Shown here in pieces: positions 41,713-51,689 of a stretch of 64,000 nt of DNA. The notes under the pieces were generated by a model. The model was not told the origin of the DNA. It made no database searches and saw only the letters and a program-made list of their open reading frames with translations. The stretch covers positions 21,655 through 85,654 of the forward strand of contig WAIB01000008.1 of NCBI GenBank assembly GCA_009873655.1, written 5' to 3'. The DNA comes from Nitrospinota bacterium (GTDB taxonomy: Bacteria; Nitrospinota; Nitrospinia; Nitrospinales; VA-1). Positions within the stretch are counted from its first letter, which is position 1; each line of letters starts with the position of its first letter. The translations under genes were made by a program, and so were the position numbers.

Positions 41713-42111
41713 TTATTTTACCGCAACGCTGATATCAGGAATCCCCGCTTTTTGCAAAAGGCCCATGACCTCAATGACTTCACCATAAGGAAGAATTTTA
41801 TCCGCGCGGATTACTGCGTTTTGCTTTTTAGTTTTAACATCCAGTTTGCCCAGGAACTGTTCCAGTCCCAATATGGTGGTCTTTTTCCCCGCAAGAAATA
41901 TTTGTTTGTCCTTTGACATCTCAATTTCAAGGGTTTTCGGCTCTTCATCAATAACGGAAGATTTTGACGTGGGCAAGTTGATATCCATATGGCGGCTAAA
42001 GTCCACAAAAACAGTTGACACCATAAAGAAAATGATAAGAAGAAAGACAACATCAATCAATGGAGTCATTTCCATCGCAAAATTGTCTTCCTCTTCTTTT
42101 CTAAATTGCAA
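41713..42111 (-). CDS. ExbD/TolR family biopolymer transport protein
   Basis: MEMTPLIDVVFLLIIFFMVSTVF. Confidence 0.92.
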   Translation of the reverse strand: MQFRKEEEDNFAMEMTPLIDVVFLLIIFFMVSTVFVDFSRHMDINLPTSKSSVIDEEPKTLEIEMSKDKQIFLAGKKTTILGLEQFLGKLDVKTKKQNAVIRADKILPYGEVIEVMGLLQKAGIPDISVAVK

Positions 42112-42144
42112 CGCGTACTCCCCGTTTTGGATTCTTGATTTTTA

Positions 42145-42909
42145 TTACTTAGACGCAGAGGCCGCCTTTTTAGGCTTCCCCGAGCTTTTTTCTTTAACCA
42201 CCCCGTCATAGGAAAGCTCTTCCACCAATTGGATGGCGACTTCTTCCATTTCAAATACGTAACGGTCAATCTTGCCGCGAAAATAATGGTACAAGACCAG
42301 TGCCGGAATTCCTACCAACATTCCCGCAGCTGTTGTGATGAGTGCTTCAGAAATTCCACTGGCAACCAGCCCCGGGTTTCCAGTTCCGCTAAGTGATATC
42401 ACATTAAACGCCTTGATCATTCCAATAACCGTTCCCAGCAATCCCATCATAGGAGTAATATTTGCGACTGCGCCTAAAACGCGGAGATTGGAGTTCATCA
42501 ATGATGCCTCATGTTGTCCGCCAGCTTCAATCGCACGTTCAATTTCATCCAGTTTACCGCCAAACCTCAGCAATCCCATTTTCAATATTCGTGAAAGTGA
42601 ATTATCATAGGAATTACAAAGGCGCAGGGTTTTCTGGATATTTTGCCAGTCCCATTGACTGCGAACATCTCTTAGGAAATCAGAGTTGATTATATTTTTC
42701 CTTCGCAGGTTATAGCCTCTTTCGATGGCAATGCCCAGCATCAGAATAGAACTAAAAAGGATGGGATACATCATCGCCCCTCCTTTTTCAAACAGGGATA
42801 ACAATTGCCAATTCCCCCCCGAAGAAGGATCCGCTGCAAGGGCCACCGAGGGAATCGCTAAAAAAAACCCGCCAATTGAAAGCGAACAAATTTTTTGGGC
42901 GCGAGACAT
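42145..42909 (-). CDS. MotA/TolQ/ExbB proton channel family protein
   Basis: ITPMMGLLGTVIGMIKAF; ISEALITTAAGMLVGIPALVLYHYF. Confidence 0.92.
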   Translation of the reverse strand: MSRAQKICSLSIGGFFLAIPSVALAADPSSGGNWQLLSLFEKGGAMMYPILFSSILMLGIAIERGYNLRRKNIINSDFLRDVRSQWDWQNIQKTLRLCNSYDNSLSRILKMGLLRFGGKLDEIERAIEAGGQHEASLMNSNLRVLGAVANITPMMGLLGTVIGMIKAFNVISLSGTGNPGLVASGISEALITTAAGMLVGIPALVLYHYFRGKIDRYVFEMEEVAIQLVEELSYDGVVKEKSSGKPKKAASASK

Positions 42910-43148
42910 TTATTTTATTTAGAAAATGGACGGCAATTGAATGATTCTTCCCAGGAATGCCATTTTTTTCAATCCACCGTTTGCCAAAAGGAAGCTTGAT
43001 TCAATTCATTCAAAGAATAACTTAACTTTTATAGCACGAAAAATTCTACATTAGCAAGAAACAAGCCCATCTTGAAGAGGATTAAAGTCTTTAAACATAG
43101 GGTTTTTTACTATATATTTGATAATTATCGAAACTGCCAAAAGAAACA

Positions 43149-43913
43149 ATGCCCCGAAAACATTTCAAATTTATCCTAATAATTATTTTACTCTGGGCGT
43201 TATCTATTTGCCTTGGTTGTTCTTCAACTCCTGAAAGAAGGTCGGGTCCTCCATCAAAACTTTTAAGAGAAGCAAAATATTTTTTTAAAGGGGATGATAC
43301 GGAAAAAGCAAAGGAAACGATCCAGGTAATAATGGAGGACTACCCGGACAGTAAGGAGCGAGTAGCTGCATTAATGTTGCTGGGAGATGTGCATTTCAAA
43401 GAAGAAGAATATGAAGAAGCCAAGTTCCAGTACCAGAAATTTACCGAACTTTATCCGGCCCATAAGTTTGTCGACAGAGCCCATTTTTACAAGGCCATGT
43501 CCAACTTCAAACTGGCTGATATGGCATCAAGAGACTTGACCCCCGTCAATTCAGCACTGGAAGACTTTAGAAACTTTATCGATGATTTTCCGGAGAGCAC
43601 CTATAAGGTTCAAGCGCAAAAAAAGGTCCTGCAGTGCCTGGATATTCTGGCTCAGAATATTTTTGAAATTGGAAAGTTTTATTTCCGCACCGGGTCGTAC
43701 CAGTCTGCCATAAACCGGCTAAAAAGTTTGATGGTAGAATATCCTACCCACTCCTACGTTGCGGAGGCAGAGTTTCTATTGGCAGAATCTTATTTCCATG
43801 AACAGAACTACAACAAAGCACGTGACCATTACAAAATTATTTTACGTAATCACCCAAGAACAGAATTTGCCAAACAAGCCCGGTTAAAATTAAGAGAACT
43901 CAGAAAACTATAA
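43149..43913 (+). CDS. bamD: outer membrane assembly lipoprotein BamD
   Basis: Lipobox LGCSS, BamD TPR pattern. Confidence 0.8.
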   Translation: MPRKHFKFILIIILLWALSICLGCSSTPERRSGPPSKLLREAKYFFKGDDTEKAKETIQVIMEDYPDSKERVAALMLLGDVHFKEEEYEEAKFQYQKFTELYPAHKFVDRAHFYKAMSNFKLADMASRDLTPVNSALEDFRNFIDDFPESTYKVQAQKKVLQCLDILAQNIFEIGKFYFRTGSYQSAINRLKSLMVEYPTHSYVAEAEFLLAESYFHEQNYNKARDHYKIILRNHPRTEFAKQARLKLRELRKL

Positions 43914-43918
43914 CCCCC

Positions 43919-44785
43919 ATGGCTAAGAAATCTTCCAAAAAAATCAGTTCTACTGGCAGCAGTTCGCACGATCCTCTCAATCAATACATGAAAGAGATCA
44001 GCAAAATAAAACTCCTTACCAAGGAAGAGGAAATAAAACTTGCAGAAGCCATTAAGGAAGGGGACCCAAAAGCCATTCAAGAGATGGTTCGCAGAAACTT
44101 AAAATACGTTGTCACGGTAGCCAATAAATACAGGGGCTTCGGCATGTCACTTCAAGACCTGATCGAAGAAGGTAATATTGGTTTGATTCAGGCCGCCAAA
44201 CGTTTTGACGTATCCAAAAATGTGAAATTCATCACCTATGCCGTCTGGTGGATCAAACAGGCAATCATGCATTCCCTTGCAGAACAGTCGGGCACTGTCA
44301 AATTACCCGTGAAACAAGCGGGAAAAATTTCCCGGTTCAATAAAAAAAGCCAGCAAATGTGTCAGGATATGGAACGTGAACCCACACAGTCTGAAGTCGC
44401 AAAAAGTCTGGGATACGATGACGACGAAATCAATTCCATCATGCGAGCATACCGAACCCATCTCTCCCTCGACACTCCCTTAAAAAATGATGAACACACT
44501 CCTTATCTGGACCTCCTGGAAAACCAGGACCTTATCCCCTACGATGACCAGATTATGAGGGCTTCGTTGAATGAAAAAGTGGATCAAATGCTGGAAGATC
44601 TTTCCGAACGTGAGGCCACAATTCTTAAGATGCGATTCGGATTTTCAGGCGAAGTCAAAACATTGGAGGATATTGGCCAGGAAATAGGCCTTTCACGTGA
44701 GCGCGTGAGACAAATTGAAAAACGCGCAAAAGAAAGACTGAAATCCAAACTTCAAAGCGAAGCATGGGTCAACGAAGATGAGTGA
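43919..44785 (+). CDS. RNA polymerase sigma-70 family factor (RpoD/RpoS-like)
   Basis: DLIEEGNIGLIQAAKRFD; FITYAVWWIKQAI; LEDIGQEIGLSRERVRQIEKRAKERLK. Confidence 0.93.
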   Translation: MAKKSSKKISSTGSSSHDPLNQYMKEISKIKLLTKEEEIKLAEAIKEGDPKAIQEMVRRNLKYVVTVANKYRGFGMSLQDLIEEGNIGLIQAAKRFDVSKNVKFITYAVWWIKQAIMHSLAEQSGTVKLPVKQAGKISRFNKKSQQMCQDMEREPTQSEVAKSLGYDDDEINSIMRAYRTHLSLDTPLKNDEHTPYLDLLENQDLIPYDDQIMRASLNEKVDQMLEDLSEREATILKMRFGFSGEVKTLEDIGQEIGLSRERVRQIEKRAKERLKSKLQSEAWVNEDE

Positions 44786-44791
44786 ACCGGT

Positions 44792-45382
44792 ATGTTGACA
44801 GAAATCACTGGGCTTTGTCTGATAGCTTATCTTTGCGGTTCGATTCCCTTTGGAGTACTTCTTGCCAAATCACAAAACATAAACATACGTGAACATGGCA
44901 GTGGAAATATCGGCGCTACAAACGTAGCTCGAACCATGGGGAAAAAAGCCGGACTCCTTACCCTGGCAGGAGATGTGCTGAAAGGCTGGGGTATGGTTTT
45001 TCTTGCAAGCCAGTGGTTCGAAAAACCCATACTCATTGCGCTGGCCGGCCTGATCGTTTTTCTCGGCCACCTTTTCTCTATTTTCCTGAAATTTAAGGGA
45101 GGAAAAGGAGTTGCCACCGGGCTCGGAGTGTTCAGTTATGTGATGCCTGTACCCACCTTGCTATCCGCAGGAATTTTCGCCCTAACTCTCAGGGTATCAG
45201 GCTATGTCTCTTTGAGCTCCATTCTTGCAGCGATCACCTTACCCATCTTTGGCATATTCTTCAGAATGCCGTTGCCCTATATTTATCTTGCGGTCATCGT
45301 GGGATTATTTACCCTGCAAAAGCATCACGGCAATATTGAACGGCTCATTAGGGGAGAAGAGGTAAAGTTTTTGAAAAAATAG
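44792..45382 (+). CDS. plsY: acyl-phosphate glycerol-3-phosphate acyltransferase
   Basis: CGSIPFGVLLAK; HGSGNIGATNVARTMGKKAG; FKGGKGVATGLG. Confidence 0.95.
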   Translation: MLTEITGLCLIAYLCGSIPFGVLLAKSQNINIREHGSGNIGATNVARTMGKKAGLLTLAGDVLKGWGMVFLASQWFEKPILIALAGLIVFLGHLFSIFLKFKGGKGVATGLGVFSYVMPVPTLLSAGIFALTLRVSGYVSLSSILAAITLPIFGIFFRMPLPYIYLAVIVGLFTLQKHHGNIERLIRGEEVKFLKK

Positions 45383-45456
45383 GGTTTGACAATCAAAACT
45401 GAAGAAATATAATTGGTTCTTTGGGAACTCCAAACATCCCTGAAAATCTGAATGAG

Positions 45457-45532
<76 letters not shown>

Positions 45533-45558
45533 TTTCCTATCGTTTTTTTCTAAAACAG

Positions 45559-45632
45559 GGCACCGTCGCCAAGTGGTAAGGCCGAGGTCTGCAAAATCTC
45601 TATCGGCGGTTCGAGTCCGCCCGGTGCCTCCA
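45559..45632 (+). tRNA. tRNA-Cys (GCA)
   Basis: GGCACCG acceptor, TCTGCAAAA anticodon loop, GGTTCGAGTCC, encoded CCA. Confidence 0.93.
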
Positions 45633-45808
45633 TTTTTCCTTCAAAAAAACCAGCTACTAAACAAAAACTGGAAAACCCAGCATTAAATTCTTTTAATTCT
45701 TTTTCCCTCCTGTTTTCGGGTTTTCCTGAAACTCCATGCTAAAGGTCTCGCGGTTTCCTGCCGAAACTTTATTTGAAATTGAAATTTTGTTGAAAGGAAT
45801 ATCCATCC

Positions 45809-46333
45809 ATGCTGAGTGAACACGACCGGGAAACCAGTTTAAAATCAGTTTATAGCCCCATAGAAAAATGGCTGAAAAAGATATTCCACATTGACTCTGC
45901 GACAAAAGAAAAATCCGGCGTTGACAGAAGAGATTTTTTCAGACTCTCGCATGATGAAATCCAGCCTTTGGATCTTTGCCTGACCATGCAGGATGAGCAG
46001 GTTTTTTGCACCACCATTGAAGACCTGAGTGCCAGCGGTTTCAGTTGCCGACTGGCCGAATCCGGCACCATTCATTGCGGGGAACCCATGTCCGCCTTGT
46101 TTGTTCTGGCACTGGAAGAGCCTGTCATCATCCGGACCGAGGTTTTTCTGGTCTCCATAGAAGGATCCAAGGACGATAGAATTTTCCGGTTCCGATTTTT
46201 TGATGAGATGAATGATGATGACCGTGAACTGATTCACCGGTACATTGTCCAGAAGCAATTTGAACTGCTTGAAACCAAAAACAGGGAAAACTGGCATGAA
46301 GAAGAAGAGCCAGGTTCTTTAGGTAGAGATTAG
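45809..46333 (+). CDS. PilZ-domain-like protein
   Basis: RRDFFRLSHDE ... DLSASGFSC pattern. Confidence 0.7.
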   Translation: MLSEHDRETSLKSVYSPIEKWLKKIFHIDSATKEKSGVDRRDFFRLSHDEIQPLDLCLTMQDEQVFCTTIEDLSASGFSCRLAESGTIHCGEPMSALFVLALEEPVIIRTEVFLVSIEGSKDDRIFRFRFFDEMNDDDRELIHRYIVQKQFELLETKNRENWHEEEEPGSLGRD

Positions 46334-47269
46334 GGCATCCACGAAGGTTTCCGAATCAAAGGCCTGCAGGTCGTCTGCTTTTTCTCCCACTCCAATAAAA
46401 TGAACCGGCAATTTTAATTCTCCGGACAAATTAAGCAAAACCCCCCCTTTTGCCGTACCATCCAGTTTGGTCATTACAAACCCGTCCAGGTCCAGTGCTT
46501 CGTGAAAAAGTTTTGCCTGTGAAATACTGTTCTGCCCCAACGTGGCATCGAGAACCAATAGAGTTTCATGAGGTGCGCCGGGCAGAACTTTTCCTATCAC
46601 CCGTTTTACTTTTTTAAGTTCTTCCATTAAATTCTGGTTGGTCTGCAATCGTCCTGCGGTATCTATGAGCACCACATCCATGTTTCTTGCCACCGCAGCC
46701 TGGACTGCGTCATAGGCCACAGCCGAAGGATCAGCCCCGCTTTTCTGGCTGATGCAGTTTATTCCCGCACGTTCAGCCCACACTTGCAACTGGTCTATCG
46801 CCGCCGCCCGAAACGTGTCTCCTGCCGCTAACAGCACCTTTTTGCCTTCCTGTTTCCATTTTTGCGCAAGCTTGCCTATGGTAGTGGTTTTACCCGAGCC
46901 ATTTATTCCAACCATTAAAATTACCAGGGGTTTGTTTGCATTGAACTCTATGGGTTTTTTGTTTTGTGAAAGGACTTCTATCATCCTTCCCTTCAGATGT
47001 TTTAATACCTCATCATTTTCCCGAAGACGATTTTGCGCCACATCCTTTTTTAAATCTTCCAGAATGAACTCAGTGGTCTCCATGCCGACATCTGCAATAA
47101 GCAGAGTCTCTTCAAGTTCTTCCAACAGTTCCGGCCCCACTTTGGCCTTTCCCTGGACGATATTTTCTATCCCTCCAGCCAGGCTGGACCGGGTTTTTTG
47201 AAGTCCCGATTTCAGGCGGGCAAAAAATCCGGTTTTGGCCTCTTCCCCTGTTTGCTCCATTTCTTCCAT
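46319..47269 (-). CDS. ftsY: signal recognition particle receptor FtsY
   Basis: [55 protein letters not shown]. Confidence 0.96.
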   Translation of the reverse strand: MEEMEQTGEEAKTGFFARLKSGLQKTRSSLAGGIENIVQGKAKVGPELLEELEETLLIADVGMETTEFILEDLKKDVAQNRLRENDEVLKHLKGRMIEVLSQNKKPIEFNANKPLVILMVGINGSGKTTTIGKLAQKWKQEGKKVLLAAGDTFRAAAIDQLQVWAERAGINCISQKSGADPSAVAYDAVQAAVARNMDVVLIDTAGRLQTNQNLMEELKKVKRVIGKVLPGAPHETLLVLDATLGQNSISQAKLFHEALDLDGFVMTKLDGTAKGGVLLNLSGELKLPVHFIGVGEKADDLQAFDSETFVDALIST

Positions 47270-47539
47270 TAAATCCTCTCTTTTTCTTTTTTGTTACCCT
47301 GCATCCCCAAGACTATAACCCGTTTCCAGCGCTGAATTCCATGGAAAATCAATCTGATAGATCGCCCCCTTCACAGGTAAAGTTTTATTTGATTTCGACC
47401 GTTAGGGCATTTAGACTCTTTTTGCTAAAGGGCCCCCTTGTTCCGGTTCCGGAAAAAGAGCTGTTGTAAGTTACTCCGAAAGCAAACCCAGAGCCACAGG
47501 CTTTTCGGTAATCAGCCTGCTCTACAATTAAGGAAAATT

Positions 47540-49327
47540 ATGAAAGTCGCCGTTTGTAATTCCGTTGGAATTGATGCCGATGGCTATGCAATGATTCACT
47601 CACCCAGCCGTTGGACCAATAGCACCAAGGACCACAATATTTTTACCTACTACCCCTGGCAGCTTGCCTATTGTTCGTCCATCCTGAAAAGGGATACCGA
47701 CCATGAGGTCAAATTTTTTGATGGCTGCCTTGAAAAATGGGATCACGATGCCTTTGTTGAAAAGGTTTCAGAATTTGCCCCTGACTATCTGATTATGGAT
47801 TGCGCCACGCGCACCATAGATGCCGATAGCCGGTTTGGGAAAGAAATAAAGCGCCGGTTTGGAACCAAACTTATTTTTTGCGGCCCTCATCCCACGACCT
47901 TTCCGGAAGAAGTCAGCGAATATGCCGATTATGTGGTCCTTCGCGAATACGAAATGGTTGTCCTTGATATTCTGCAGGGAAAAGACCCCAACGACATAAT
48001 GGGTCTCTGGCCAAACACCAATATTCGACCGCCCCTGGACGTCAACAATCTGCCCTTACCTGAAGACGATGACGTGTCTCGACTCGATTACGGGATGCCG
48101 GGTGAACCCTCCAGCGAATACCTGGAAATTCAGGCCTACGCCTCACGGGGTTGCCCATTATCCTGCACCTTCTGCGTTTGCGGGAATATTTCTTATCAAC
48201 GGCCCAATTGGCGCCCCCGAAACCCTGAAAATGTGGTTTACGAACTGCAGACCCTTAGGGAGAAATATCCCCAGCTGGAAGGAATCTTTTTCGATGAGGA
48301 GGTTCATAACGGAAGTAAAAAATATATTCTCGAGCTAACCAAGGCCATCCGCGAAAATGGTCTTGATGACCTGAAATACGATGTCATGTGCGGCCAGTGG
48401 CCTATGGATGAAGAGGTCCTGGATAGCATGAAAAGCGCGGGCTACTACATGGTTAGACTTGGAATTGAAACTGCGGGAGAACATGCAGCAAAAGGCATGG
48501 AACTGCAAAAAAAATTCAATGTTCCAAGACTGAAGCAATTGATGCATCATGGAACCAATATCGGCTTGAAATTTTACGGAACCTTTACCTTTGGCGGCGA
48601 AGGGTCGACCGATGAATGTGACAAAAAAACCCTGGATCTCATTCGCGAATTACTGGACCGTGAACTGTTATGGAGATTTCAATTGTCCATCAGCACACCC
48701 CAGCCGGGAACTCCGTTTTTCAATCGCATGAAAGAGCAGGGACACCTTAAAGATGTGGACTGGAAACATTTTGATGGCGGAAATCATGTCGTGGTCAACC
48801 GTCCTGAATATCCCGCTGAAAAAATAATGGAAAACTTTCGAGAGGCTGAAAAGCTTTATGAGTTGGGCTTCAATCATCGCTATAAAAAAACCGCGCAAGA
48901 CAATTTTAAATCCGTCAAGCTCAAGCAAGACGGTGAAATCCTGTTGTTTCGCAGTTCAAGAATGAAGCAGGTCAATGATGTGGTCAATTCCCTGCATAAC
49001 CAGTTTAAAAAAGATGTGACTGTCCTTGCACAACCTTCTGTTGAAACAGAACTTCGGAAAAACCCGCATGTCAACGAAGTCCTTTTGTATGGTGACAATC
49101 ATTTCAACCAGAAAACTTTTCCAGACAGCATGGTTGGAAAACTGAGAAAAAAATCTTACTCCTTGGGTGTGATTCCCTTCAATAATATTTCCGGAAATGG
49201 TTACTCCGAGATAAAAGCCATTGCAAAACAATCCGGAATTGAAAAACTGGTCGCAGTGAATGTTGAAGGAAAGGTTTTTGACCTTGAAAACCCCGGTGAT
49301 TTTGGGCGGGCCCATATTCCTGGATAA
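47540..49327 (+). CDS. radical SAM/B12-binding-type protein with C-terminal GT9-N-like domain (paralog 1)
   Basis: B12-like N-domain (FCGPHPTTFPEE), CPLSCTFC, GIFFDEEVH, C-terminal GEILLFRSSRM...VTVLAQPS; start moved from 47438 to an ATG with an aaggaaa RBS. Confidence 0.88.
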   Translation: MKVAVCNSVGIDADGYAMIHSPSRWTNSTKDHNIFTYYPWQLAYCSSILKRDTDHEVKFFDGCLEKWDHDAFVEKVSEFAPDYLIMDCATRTIDADSRFGKEIKRRFGTKLIFCGPHPTTFPEEVSEYADYVVLREYEMVVLDILQGKDPNDIMGLWPNTNIRPPLDVNNLPLPEDDDVSRLDYGMPGEPSSEYLEIQAYASRGCPLSCTFCVCGNISYQRPNWRPRNPENVVYELQTLREKYPQLEGIFFDEEVHNGSKKYILELTKAIRENGLDDLKYDVMCGQWPMDEEVLDSMKSAGYYMVRLGIETAGEHAAKGMELQKKFNVPRLKQLMHHGTNIGLKFYGTFTFGGEGSTDECDKKTLDLIRELLDRELLWRFQLSISTPQPGTPFFNRMKEQGHLKDVDWKHFDGGNHVVVNRPEYPAEKIMENFREAEKLYELGFNHRYKKTAQDNFKSVKLKQDGEILLFRSSRMKQVNDVVNSLHNQFKKDVTVLAQPSVETELRKNPHVNEVLLYGDNHFNQKTFPDSMVGKLRKKSYSLGVIPFNNISGNGYSEIKAIAKQSGIEKLVAVNVEGKVFDLENPGDFGRAHIPG

Positions 49328-49330
49328 ATT

Positions 49331-49936
49331 ATGACTGAAGAAAACAGATCCAAAAAGATTCTTGTCATCCGTTCAGCCACCCGAATACTCGGGCAGACGA
49401 TTGTCTCTTTGCGAAAAGAGTTTCCCGGATGCCACATAACCGTTCTGGGGCCCCAGTCCGCAAAAGAGTCGATGGAACAGGACAAGCAAATCGACGAGGT
49501 ATTGACCATTCCTGACCAGCGACGCATGAGTGTCTCCAGTCTCGGCAAGGAAAACATCCGTCGACTGCAGGAAAAGAATTTCGATCTGGCCGTTTCCCTC
49601 TACAACATAGACCACGGCCTGGGCTATTCCAACATCGACAAACTGGCCTGTACCGCCAAGGCTAAATGCGCAAGAGGTTATAATTCCCGAGGAACCTTTG
49701 TAGAAATAAACTCATCTACGGCCAGGAATAAATCCTTTCTTGAAAAAACGACCTACTTCTGGGTCACCGCAAATTACATTGCCACCATCACCTTGTTTTT
49801 CGTCATCACCCTGGCATTGACCGGAGAGTGGTTTTTCAGATTGTTTTTCCGGAAAAAACAGGGTTCCCCCAAAGCAGCCCATTCCGTCCAGGAATCACCC
49901 ACATCTGTTCCCGAGCCGGTAAAGGCACAGGTTTAA
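49331..49936 (+). CDS. stand-alone GT9-N-like domain protein with C-terminal TM helix
   Basis: KKILVIRSATRILGQTIVSLRKEFPGCHITVLGPQS...; IATITLFFVITLAL TM; 3 nt after the upstream stop. Confidence 0.75.
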   Translation: MTEENRSKKILVIRSATRILGQTIVSLRKEFPGCHITVLGPQSAKESMEQDKQIDEVLTIPDQRRMSVSSLGKENIRRLQEKNFDLAVSLYNIDHGLGYSNIDKLACTAKAKCARGYNSRGTFVEINSSTARNKSFLEKTTYFWVTANYIATITLFFVITLALTGEWFFRLFFRKKQGSPKAAHSVQESPTSVPEPVKAQV

Positions 49937-49940
49937 GGAC

Positions 49941-51689
49941 ATGGATATCCTTGTCGCTAATTCGGTAGGGGTGGACCGTGAAGGCTTTCACATGGTTCAT
50001 GTTCCCTCACGTTGGTCGCTGGGAGTAAAAAATTTCACCAATTGCGGGTACTACCCCTGGCAGTTGGCCTATACCTCCTCTCTTTTAAAAAGAGATACCC
50101 CTTACAACATCAAATTTTTGGACGGAGTCCTGAAGGGTTGGGATGTAGAAACTTATCTGCAGCATGCAGGAAAACCCGACTGGCTGGTCATGGAAAGTTC
50201 TACCCGAACGATCAAGGAAGACTTACGTTTTGCAAAATCCCTTAAAGAAAATTTTGGGACCCGGCTCATATTTACCGGTCAGCATCCCATGGCACATCCC
50301 GAAGAGGTTTTAAAAACAGCCGACCATGTCTGTATCGGGGAATATGAATTTGCCGTCCTGCACCTGATCCAGGGAAAAGACCCGACCCAAATTGCCGGAG
50401 TCTACCCCAATGAAAGAGGAAGTTTGATTGATATAAATCAACTGCCTTTTCCAGAGGATGAGGATGTAAGCCGCATCGACTACCACGAACCCAATTGCAG
50501 ATACAAACAGATTCAAATGTACGGATCAAGAGGATGCCCGCGCCGCTGTAATTTTTGCGCGGCCGCCACCCTTTACTATGACGAACTGAATTGGCGGCCT
50601 CGCCATGTCGACAGCATCGTTCAGGAAATCCAAATTCTCCATGAAAAATATCCCGAAATGGAAGGTGTATTTTTTGATGAAGAAGTCCACAATATCAAAA
50701 AGAGTTTCAATATTTCCCTGGCCAGGGCTATCCGGGAAGCCGGCTTGCAGGATTTGAAATATGAGGCCATGTGCGAATACGCATCTCTGGACGAAGAAGC
50801 CATGGAAGAAATGCGCAAAGCGGGATATTACAAAATTCGTTTTGGTATCGAAACAGGAAGCGACCGGGTGGCAGAAAAAATGACTCTTGGGAAAAAGCAT
50901 GACCTGAAAAAGTTAAAAGCCATGGTGGAATTTGGAAAGAGCATTGGAATGCTTTTTTATGGAACCATCAGCGTTGGCGGACTGGGCTCTGATAAAAACG
51001 AAGACCAGAAAACGGTCGACCTGGTCTACGATCTGGCAGCAAAAGGCTGGCTGGATGAAATTCAGGTCTCCATCAACACTCCACAACCTGGAACGGACTT
51101 CTATCATTCATGCGCCCAAGAATCCTTTATACCCCTGTCAAAGGATTGGGATGGTTTTGACGGAAACGGACATGTGGTTGTAAATTATCCCCACTACCCC
51201 GCAGAAGAAATTCAAACCAGTTTCAAAAATGCCCTGAACGCATTTGATCTGGGTAAAGGCAAGGCACAGGCAAGAACCTTTTCAGAAAACACCAATGCTT
51301 CTTCCATTCCGGCCGGATCACGAATTCTCATACTTAGATGCGTAAGAAGCTGGATGATCAGGCTCCTGATCGAAAATCTTTCTCCAAAAAATAAAGCGGA
51401 TGTCCTTGGGCAGGATTCTTCCCTGTACGACCTAAAGGATTTATCAGGGTTGGATAAATTTTATTCTTATGGAAACGGTTTTTTTGCCGTCGAATCGATT
51501 TCTTCTGTATTAACAAAAGAATTAAAAGATAATCATTATGACCTCGTTCTCATTCCCGTAGCCAACAACCACCTTGACGGTTTTCAGAATGTCCTTGAAG
51601 TCGCCCATTTGATCGAACCGGAGAAAATCAGCTACGTCTACCCGGAGGGCTTAATCCAGCCAATTGAGGATTCACCTGTAAGGGTTTAA
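49941..51689 (+). CDS. radical SAM/B12-binding-type protein with C-terminal GT9-N-like domain (paralog 2)
   Basis: CPRRCNFC, FTGQHPMAHPEE, GVFFDEEVH, C-terminal SRILILRCVRSWMIRLLI...ADVLGQDS. Confidence 0.88.
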   Translation: MDILVANSVGVDREGFHMVHVPSRWSLGVKNFTNCGYYPWQLAYTSSLLKRDTPYNIKFLDGVLKGWDVETYLQHAGKPDWLVMESSTRTIKEDLRFAKSLKENFGTRLIFTGQHPMAHPEEVLKTADHVCIGEYEFAVLHLIQGKDPTQIAGVYPNERGSLIDINQLPFPEDEDVSRIDYHEPNCRYKQIQMYGSRGCPRRCNFCAAATLYYDELNWRPRHVDSIVQEIQILHEKYPEMEGVFFDEEVHNIKKSFNISLARAIREAGLQDLKYEAMCEYASLDEEAMEEMRKAGYYKIRFGIETGSDRVAEKMTLGKKHDLKKLKAMVEFGKSIGMLFYGTISVGGLGSDKNEDQKTVDLVYDLAAKGWLDEIQVSINTPQPGTDFYHSCAQESFIPLSKDWDGFDGNGHVVVNYPHYPAEEIQTSFKNALNAFDLGKGKAQARTFSENTNASSIPAGSRILILRCVRSWMIRLLIENLSPKNKADVLGQDSSLYDLKDLSGLDKFYSYGNGFFAVESISSVLTKELKDNHYDLVLIPVANNHLDGFQNVLEVAHLIEPEKISYVYPEGLIQPIEDSPVRV

